Source of the DNA: Pseudorhizobium flavum
Lineage (GTDB): Bacteria > Pseudomonadota > Alphaproteobacteria > Rhizobiales > Rhizobiaceae
Assembly (NCBI RefSeq): GCF_902502825.2
Contig: NZ_LR723670.1
Location: forward strand, 3,282,501 to 3,346,500
Length of the DNA: 64,000 nucleotides
Direction of reading: 5' to 3'
Shown piece after piece: positions 58,817 to 64,000 of this stretch. The notes beneath the pieces are model-generated. The model did not search any database and had not been told where the DNA came from. It was given only the letters and a program-made list of their open reading frames with translations. The position numbers were made by a program, and so were the translations under genes. How positions within the stretch are numbered: the stretch's first letter is position 1; each line of letters starts with the position of its first letter.

Positions 58817-59590
58817 TCAGCCGCCGTACTTCGCGGCCTTCACGTAAACCTGTCCCATGCTCGTCGGAATGCGGGCATAGACGGGAGCATATACATTTAC
58901 CGATTGCGCCTTGGCAAACCAGATCTCCATCGGGGTCTTCTTCAGGTGCTCGATATCTGAACGCCCGCGACGGAAGCCCGATCTCGGGACGTAGCGGACC
59001 TCGCAGACCATCACCTCTCCCGTGAAGCCCCCGGTGGAGAATGTCTCCGTCCCCTTCGGCGTGAGGATCAGGTCCATCCGCGACTCCCCGTCGTAGATCG
59101 GAACGCGACTGGGGCAGCTTTTCGCATCGCCGGAGAACACCAGACCGGTCAGTGGATCGAGCACCGAACGCAAATCCTCTGGCGCAACCGGCACCCAGTT
59201 GTCGGGCCGCCGCTTCGGCTCCGGCTTCATCACCGAACGCGTCACGTCACCGTTGCGATAGGTCACCTCGTAGACCCGCGTCCGCTTGCCGGTTTTGTAG
59301 ACGAGGTCATACTGCTCTGCCTGCAGCTTATCACCGCGCTTGCGGCCCGTGACGCTGGTTTCAGCGGAGATCTTGCTGATGATATCCGCAAGTCCCCAGG
59401 AGCGAAAACTCCCGGCAATTCGGTAGTCATAGCTGCCGAACTCGCTTGCGAAGGCGGCCTTGGCGATCGGCAGTATGCCAAGCGAGATATCGTATTCGCT
59501 GACGTGGCGTATGCCCGCCGTTCCCGCAGGTCCGGCGAACAGCGAGAAGGCGAATGCACTGGCGAGGATGGCCCCACGGCGCCCGGTCAT
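58817..59590 (-). CDS. DUF3108 family exported protein
   Basis: A 257-residue secreted protein with signal peptide (about residues 1-25). The DUF3108 body is seen in YDISLGILPIAKAAFASEFG, YDLVYKTGKRTRVYEVTYRNGDVTRSV and PLTGLVFSG. The late segment IWFAKAQSVNVYAPVYARIPTSMGQVYV closes the fold. Periplasmic or outer-membrane-facing; function unknown. It stands 28 bases upstream of the EamA gene on the same strand. Confidence 0.88.
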   Translation of the reverse strand: MTGRRGAILASAFAFSLFAGPAGTAGIRHVSEYDISLGILPIAKAAFASEFGSYDYRIAGSFRSWGLADIISKISAETSVTGRKRGDKLQAEQYDLVYKTGKRTRVYEVTYRNGDVTRSVMKPEPKRRPDNWVPVAPEDLRSVLDPLTGLVFSGDAKSCPSRVPIYDGESRMDLILTPKGTETFSTGGFTGEVMVCEVRYVPRSGFRRGRSDIEHLKKTPMEIWFAKAQSVNVYAPVYARIPTSMGQVYVKAAKYGG

Positions 59591-59724
59591 GATCGTGCCT
59601 CTATTGATGCGAAAGCGGGGTTCTCATCCCCGTCGCAAAGATATAAACCCGCCACTATGGCAAGAAAATAGCCGGAGCCGCTCGGGCGCTCTGGATTCTG
59701 TACCCGCAGGTCCGCGGTTTTGGC

Positions 59725-59753
59725 TTGACTGGACAGACCTCACTGACTATAGA
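59725..59753 (+). promoter_or_regulatory. predicted sigma-70 promoter of rpmB
   Basis: TTGACT, 17 bases, then TATAGA: five of six and four of six matches to the housekeeping hexamers with ideal spacing. The predicted start lies about 85 bases upstream of the rpmB ATG, in the 255-base region divergent from the DUF3108 gene. Confidence 0.55.
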
Positions 59754-59845
59754 ACCGCAACTTTCCAATCAGGCCAGTTGGATCGGCGCGCCGGGCATTG
59801 CCCGGAAGTACCATTCGATTGCAGAAGAACAACAAAGGTGTACCC

Positions 59846-60145
59846 ATGTCTCGTATGTGCGAACTGACCGGCAAGGGCGTTCAGACCGGCAACAACGTCA
59901 GCCACGCAAACAACAAGACGCGCCGCCGGTTCCTGCCGAACCTGTGCCACGTCACACTGATCTCCGACGCACTCGGCCAGCGCTTCCGTCTGCGCGTCTC
60001 GGCGCATGCCCTGCGCTCCGTCGAGCACCGTGGCGGCCTTGACGCCTTCCTTCTGAAGGCTGACGAGAACGAACTGTCGATGCGCGCCCGCCTGCTGCGC
60101 CGCCAGATCGCCAAGAAGACCGCCGAAGCAGCGGTTGCTGCCTAA
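59846..60145 (+). CDS. rpmB: 50S ribosomal protein L28
   Basis: A 99-residue ribosomal protein. The opening [29 protein letters not shown] is diagnostic of bacterial L28, and the longer C-terminal extension ([12 protein letters not shown]) is normal for alphaproteobacteria. Only two isolated Cys remain, so it is the zinc-free type. AAAGGTG lies before the ATG. Highly expressed; a terminator follows. Confidence 0.98.
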   Translation: MSRMCELTGKGVQTGNNVSHANNKTRRRFLPNLCHVTLISDALGQRFRLRVSAHALRSVEHRGGLDAFLLKADENELSMRARLLRRQIAKKTAEAAVAA

Positions 60146-60171
60146 GCGCGAATAACATCATCGGTTGCGGG

Positions 60172-60207
60172 AAGGGCTTGACGGGAAACCGGACAAGCCC
60201 TTTCTCT
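60172..60207 (+). terminator. Rho-independent terminator of rpmB
   Basis: AAGGGCTTG and CAAGCCCTT form a nine-base-pair stem, extended inward by CGG/CCG around a GAAA loop, followed by TTTCTCTT. It begins 26 bases past the rpmB stop and separates it from the queuosine-precursor transporter gene. Confidence 0.75.
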
Positions 60208-60226
60208 TGAACCCATCGAACTCCAA

Positions 60227-60256
60227 CTGGTGGCATCACCCAGGATAAAAAAATGC
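60227..60256 (+). promoter_or_regulatory. candidate preQ1-type pseudoknot leader
   Basis: Just before the transporter ATG, CTGG (60227-60230) can pair with CCAG (60240-60243). Loop bases GCAT (60233-60236) can pair with ATGC (60253-60256), which contains the start codon, across an A-rich bridge GATAAAAAA. This H-type pseudoknot with an A-rich tail recalls preQ1-I riboswitches, and the P1 strand also covers the AGGA ribosome site. The gene behind it carries a queuosine precursor. Stems are only four pairs, so this is a candidate only. Confidence 0.35.
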
Positions 60257-60891
60257 GGTACCTTCGCCATACCTCCATCTATGCACTGCTGATGGCGGCT
60301 ATCGTCGTCGCCTCGAACTTCTTCGTCCAGTTCCCGCTCTCCGGGACGCTGTTTGGCGTCCAGCTCGGCGACCTGCTGACCTGGGGTGCGTTCACCTATC
60401 CGGTCGCCTTCCTCGTCACCGACCTCACCAACCGCCAGTTCGGTCCGTCGATTGCGCGACGTGTCGTGCTGGCAGGCTTCGTTGTCGGGGTAGCCGTTTC
60501 TTTCTGGACCTCCGTCCCGCGGATTGCCATCGCGTCGGGTACCGCGTTCCTGGTCGGCCAGCTTCTCGATATCTCGATCTTCAACCAATTGCGGCGGCAG
60601 ACCTGGTGGCATGCGCCGCTGGCTGGCTCGCTGGCTGGCTCGGCGCTCGATACAGCCCTGTTCTTCTCGCTGGCTTTCGCGTCCTCGCTCGCGGTCCTCG
60701 GCCCCAATGACGCGTTTGCCATCGAATGGGCGCCGATCCTCGGCATTATGACAACCGAAGCGCCGCGCTGGGTCTCGTGGGCCCTGGGCGATCTCGGCGT
60801 CAAGATCCTCGTCGGCTTCGTAATGCTCCTGCCCTATGGCGCGCTGATGAGCGTCTTGAAGCCCATGCCACCCGCCAAGGCCGCAGGCTGA
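60253..60891 (+). CDS. queuosine precursor transporter (YhhQ/VUT family)
   Basis: A 212-residue membrane protein with about six helices, family COG1738. Features are VASNFFVQFPL, the LGDLLTWGAFTYPVAFLVTDLTNRQFG block diagnostic of YhhQ, and HAPLAGSLAGSALDTALFFSLAF. YhhQ imports preQ0/preQ1 for queuosine synthesis; this window also encodes GluQRS, which acts on queuosine tRNA. The start ATG follows an AGGA site and an A run. Confidence 0.93.
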   Translation: MRYLRHTSIYALLMAAIVVASNFFVQFPLSGTLFGVQLGDLLTWGAFTYPVAFLVTDLTNRQFGPSIARRVVLAGFVVGVAVSFWTSVPRIAIASGTAFLVGQLLDISIFNQLRRQTWWHAPLAGSLAGSALDTALFFSLAFASSLAVLGPNDAFAIEWAPILGIMTTEAPRWVSWALGDLGVKILVGFVMLLPYGALMSVLKPMPPAKAAG

Positions 60892-60910
60892 CGATGTCCC
60901 CACTGGTGGA

Positions 60911-61909
60911 TTAATCCACCAGGCGGAACTCCAGCATGACGTTCCTCTGGAGGAAGGACCGGTTGTCATCGGAGACCAGGATGATGCGGGTTTCGCCATT
61001 CTCGATGAGTACGTCGACGCCTTCCATATTGTCGATCTCGCCACCCATGTCGGCCTCGATCAATACCTCCCCGTCCACCAGTGCGCCTGGCTTGATCGAA
61101 CTGGTTTCGATGCGCCGCAGACGCATGCCAACACCCTTGAGATAACTGAACCGACGCTCCAGCAGAAGCAGGTCGCCATCCGGCAGAAATGCGCCGTCGG
61201 TAACCGCCCAAGGGTCCTGCCTCGCCACCTTGAAGACGCCCTTGCGGGCCCCGCTGAGGACGGCTGCAAACAGGTTTCCATCGCCGTCGATACTTCTCTC
61301 CGCCACCGCCACCAGCGCGCCTTCAAGGGGTCCATCTTTCGGCGAACTCACCAGCGTTTCGATGCCGCCATTGGCACGAAGCTCCCCGCGCGGAATTACC
61401 ATCTCTACGGATTGTGGCCTCGCCTTTGCATAACCCGGATCAGGATAGGCGTCGATCCGGTGCCGGCGCTCATAGCTGACGATCAACCGTCCCGGCTGCA
61501 GCGCGAGCCCTTCAGCGTCGATGTCGGACTTCGAAGGCTTCCGGCCCCTGGTATCTTGCATGGCACTGATCGACAGGGAAGAGAAACGGGCCAGTCGGCC
61601 CCCTGCATCGCGCTCTATGGATCCGGTGAGCCACTCGCCGGTATCCTGTACGGCCACAAAATCGCGCCCGTTCGGCCGGAAGCGGATGGCGGAGACGCCG
61701 CCGAGTCGGCTGTCGGATGACGAGAACTGGAAGCCGCCAACGAATTCAAGCGACCCGAAGCGGCTCTCGGCAGATCCGGGCTGGAACTGCCTGATAGGCG
61801 AGGTTTGGAGAGGCAATAGATCCGTCGCCGGAGCCACTGGCACTACGGCGGCCAAACTCATGATCGCCGCCAGAAGCAAGCTTCGGCGCATCGTGTACAG
61901 CTTCGTCAC
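60911..61909 (-). CDS. esterase-like activity of phytase family protein
   Basis: A 332-residue exported protein with a hydrophobic signal ([22 protein letters not shown]) and a phytase-like beta-propeller body. Family marks are [49 protein letters not shown] and [12 protein letters not shown] near the end. Substrate unknown. The GTG start overlaps the cobT stop by four bases; an ATG six codons in is the alternative and gives the cleaner signal peptide. Its location after cobT is a recurrent one in rhizobia. Confidence 0.88.
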   Translation of the reverse strand: MTKLYTMRRSLLLAAIMSLAAVVPVAPATDLLPLQTSPIRQFQPGSAESRFGSLEFVGGFQFSSSDSRLGGVSAIRFRPNGRDFVAVQDTGEWLTGSIERDAGGRLARFSSLSISAMQDTRGRKPSKSDIDAEGLALQPGRLIVSYERRHRIDAYPDPGYAKARPQSVEMVIPRGELRANGGIETLVSSPKDGPLEGALVAVAERSIDGDGNLFAAVLSGARKGVFKVARQDPWAVTDGAFLPDGDLLLLERRFSYLKGVGMRLRRIETSSIKPGALVDGEVLIEADMGGEIDNMEGVDVLIENGETRIILVSDDNRSFLQRNVMLEFRLVD

Positions 61910-63807
61910 CCGGCGCGCCGCATCCTGGCTCCGCCGCGGCCGCTACCATTCTCCTCGAACAGCGCCGCAAGCTGCTCCGTCATCGCACCGGCAAGTTCGT
62001 CGGCGTCGACGATGGTGACGGCCTTGCGATAGTAGCGGGTGACGTCGTGCCCGATGCCGATCGCCAGAAGCTCGACGGGCGAGCGCGTCTCTATCTGTTC
62101 GATGACGGCGCGCAGGTGCCGCTCCAGATAGTTGCCGGGATTGACGGAGAGCGTCGAGTCGTCGACCGGCGCGCCATCGGAGATCATCATCAGGATCTTG
62201 CGTTGTTCCGGCCGGGCGATCAGGCGGTTGTGCGCCCACATCAGCGCCTCGCCGTCGATATTCTCCTTGAGCAGGCCCTCGCGCATCATCAGCCCGAGGT
62301 TGCGGCGCGAGCGACGCCAAGGCGCATCGGCAGACTTGTAGACGATATGACGAAGATCATTGAGGCGGCCCGGATTGGCCGGTTTCCCGCTCGCCAGCCA
62401 GCTTTCGCGCGATTGCCCGCCCTTCCAGGCCTTGGTGGTGAAGCCGAGGATTTCGACCTTGACGCCGCAGCGCTCCAGCGTGCGGGCAAGGATATCGGCA
62501 CAGGTGGCGGCGACCGTGATCGGGCGCCCACGCATCGAGCCGGAATTGTCCAGCACAAGAGACACGACCGTGTCCCTGAACTGCGTGTCCCGCTCCTTCT
62601 TGAAGGAAAGGGGCTGCATCGGATCGATGACCAGGCGCACCAGCCGGGCGGAGTCGAGATAGCCTTCTTCGAGGTCGAAATCCCATGAACGGTTCTGCTG
62701 CGCCATCAAGCGGCGCTGCAATCGGTTCGCCAGTCGCCCCACGGCCCCCTGGAGATGCGACAGTTGCTTGTCGAGGAAGGCGCGCAGGCGGTCCAGCTCA
62801 GCCTCGTCGCACAGCTCCTCTGCGAGGACCTCCTCGTCAAATTCCTGCGTGAAGATACGATAATCGACCTTCTCGTTGAAGTCGTCGAACGGGCTGTGTG
62901 GCCGCTTGGTCTCGCCGGGCGTCTCCGAATGATCGTCCGCCTCATCCGACATGTCGTCGTCGGACATTTCGGCGCCATCCATCTCGCCTTCGTCCATCTC
63001 ATCGTCGGCAGCTTCGCTCTGCTCCGCCGGCGCGGCATCGGAACCAGCCTCCTCCTCGACCTCCTCGTTCTCGGTCTCGTTGCTGCGGGGCTGCTCGTCG
63101 TCGTTCGGGTTCTCCATCTCCTCGGGCTCGGACTCCTCGTCCCCGAGGTCTTCGGCCACCTGCATCGACGAGAGCATGTGGCGCACGAGCTTCCCGAAGG
63201 CCTGCTGGTCTTCGATGGCTCCCTTCAGGCTGTCGAGATCGGTACCCGCCTTTTCCTCGATGAACGGGCGCCAGAGTTCGAGGACCTTGCCGGCACTTTC
63301 CGGTGCCTTGGTGCCGGCGAGCTTCTCGCGCACCAGCATGGCCATGGCTTCAGCCAGCGGCGCGTCTTCCTGGCGCTCGATCCCGGAAAAATTCGCCTTG
63401 GCGTATTTCTCGGCATTCATGGAGTTGAGGTTCGCGGCAACGCCCGTCATGCGCAGCGCACCGAGCGACTCGACCCGGGCCTGCTCCACGGCATCGAATA
63501 CGCTACGAGCATCAGAGCCCTGGGGAGAGAGGCTCGCATGCGTGCCGGTATCGTGACACGCGATTCGTAACGCCATGGAGTCGCCAAGCCCGCGGGTTAC
63601 CGCAAGTTCATGCGCCGTCGGACGTTTCGATATCTCCGGCAGCCGGATACGCTCTCCCGCCATTCCGGGACGTTCATTGGCAAAGCTGACCTCCACCTCC
63701 GAGTCTCCGGCGATGGAGCGGACACAACCGGTTATCGCCCGGCGCATCGGCTCGGTGTCTACCGGGCCGCCCGACCTGCTCTTCTGGTTGTCTCCGGGGC
63801 CTGCCAT
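61906..63807 (-). CDS. cobT: aerobic cobaltochelatase subunit CobT
   Basis: Part of the CobN-CobS-CobT complex that inserts cobalt into hydrogenobyrinic acid a,c-diamide. The 633-residue protein has a helical N-terminal part, a highly acidic middle (about residues 225-310, Glu/Asp/Met-rich), and a C-terminal von Willebrand A domain whose MIDAS motif DNSGSM is near residue 418, with a following [12 protein letters not shown]. CobS and CobT form an AAA+-like hexamer driving the metal insertion. It follows cobS by 12 bases. Confidence 0.97.
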   Translation of the reverse strand: MAGPGDNQKSRSGGPVDTEPMRRAITGCVRSIAGDSEVEVSFANERPGMAGERIRLPEISKRPTAHELAVTRGLGDSMALRIACHDTGTHASLSPQGSDARSVFDAVEQARVESLGALRMTGVAANLNSMNAEKYAKANFSGIERQEDAPLAEAMAMLVREKLAGTKAPESAGKVLELWRPFIEEKAGTDLDSLKGAIEDQQAFGKLVRHMLSSMQVAEDLGDEESEPEEMENPNDDEQPRSNETENEEVEEEAGSDAAPAEQSEAADDEMDEGEMDGAEMSDDDMSDEADDHSETPGETKRPHSPFDDFNEKVDYRIFTQEFDEEVLAEELCDEAELDRLRAFLDKQLSHLQGAVGRLANRLQRRLMAQQNRSWDFDLEEGYLDSARLVRLVIDPMQPLSFKKERDTQFRDTVVSLVLDNSGSMRGRPITVAATCADILARTLERCGVKVEILGFTTKAWKGGQSRESWLASGKPANPGRLNDLRHIVYKSADAPWRRSRRNLGLMMREGLLKENIDGEALMWAHNRLIARPEQRKILMMISDGAPVDDSTLSVNPGNYLERHLRAVIEQIETRSPVELLAIGIGHDVTRYYRKAVTIVDADELAGAMTEQLAALFEENGSGRGGARMRRAG

Positions 63808-63819
63808 TCTGATCCTGCC

Positions 63820-64000
63820 TCAGGCTCCGAGCACGATATTCGCCGCGCTCTCCTTCAGCTCGACACCGAAAGCACGCTGGTACTGCTCCGCGACTAGCGT
63901 CCGCTCAAGTTCGTCACACTTGTTGAGGAAGGTGATCCGGAAGGCGAAGGCCACGTCACCGAAGATCTCGGCATTCTCCGCCCAGGTGATGACCGTACGC
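63820..64000 (-). CDS. cobS: aerobic cobaltochelatase subunit CobS (C-terminal part)
   Basis: Only the last 59 codons lie in the window, ending ...[14 protein letters not shown] before TGA. The readable sequence [20 protein letters not shown], then [21 protein letters not shown], matches the CobS C-terminus, the AAA+ ATPase partner of CobT. The upstream portion, including the Walker motifs, is outside the window. Confidence 0.92.
   Translation of the reverse strand, partial: RTVITWAENAEIFGDVAFAFRITFLNKCDELERTLVAEQYQRAFGVELKESAANIVLGA

Overview
The window is a gene-dense stretch of a high-GC chromosome from an alphaproteobacterium, most likely a member of the Rhizobiaceae (Sinorhizobium/Ensifer, Rhizobium, Agrobacterium or a close relative). 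The assignment rests on gene content and neighbourhoods familiar from that group: prmC-prfA-ptsP-lysC, comF-grxC-nitrilase-DUF1178, argH-lptM-lysA followed by a TIGR02302 protein, ftsE-ftsX next to hpt, a DUF4167 protein, and aerobic cobaltochelatase cobS-cobT. I found no insertion sequence, prophage, CRISPR array, integrase or rRNA. The region looks like core chromosome with a few accessory-looking genes.

Layout. 1-6.0 kb: clpB (its last few codons lie outside the window), a small ArsR/SRPBCC/membrane-protein operon, a divergent AztD-like periplasmic zinc-chaperone gene with a Zur-like palindrome in front of it, and a DUF4167 protein. 6.3-12.8 kb: prmC, prfA, ptsP and lysC, then a secreted SH3-domain protein with a long Arg-Asp repeat tail. 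12.9-22.1 kb: an alpha/beta hydrolase, ubiG, the comF-grxC-nitrilase-DUF1178 operon, a BioC-like methyltransferase, a Flp pilin too short for ordinary ORF cut-offs, and the prsA-like isomerase/argJ/GNAT/mutT block. 22.3-30.2 kb: secA, a flippase/acyltransferase pair, an acyl-CoA synthetase and a secreted Gly/Val repeat protein. 30.4-36.8 kb: tRNA-Leu(CAA), dsbB, HNH nuclease, DNA glycosylase, gluQRS, YihY-type membrane protein, SDR, twin-helix protein, corrinoid adenosyltransferase and rhomboid protease.

36.9-46.1 kb: etfB-etfA-hbd (electron transfer and 3-hydroxyacyl-CoA oxidation), tlpA, argH-lptM-lysA and a large Gln-rich TIGR02302 membrane protein. 46.1-53.1 kb: a single-domain response regulator, hpt, an unknown membrane protein, ftsE-ftsX, a YdcF-like protein, plsC, a ChaC-type cyclotransferase and a DUF2125 protein. 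53.1-64 kb: tyrC-hisC, a methyltransferase, gloB, a DUF985 cupin, a lysoplasmalogenase-like protein, an EamA transporter, a DUF3108 protein, rpmB, a queuosine-precursor transporter with a possible preQ1-type pseudoknot leader, and the cobS-cobT-phytase-like operon (cobS truncated by the window end).

Several genes fit together: lysC and lysA (lysine/DAP), argJ and argH (arginine), tyrC and hisC (aromatic amino acids/histidine), CobS/CobT and a PduO-type enzyme (cobamide synthesis), DsbB and TlpA (periplasmic thiol chemistry), and FtsE/FtsX with PlsC and the LptM-like lipoprotein (envelope growth). The points most worth a second look are the AztD/Zur unit, the leader of the queuosine-precursor transporter, two low-complexity secreted proteins, and the Flp pilin unit.
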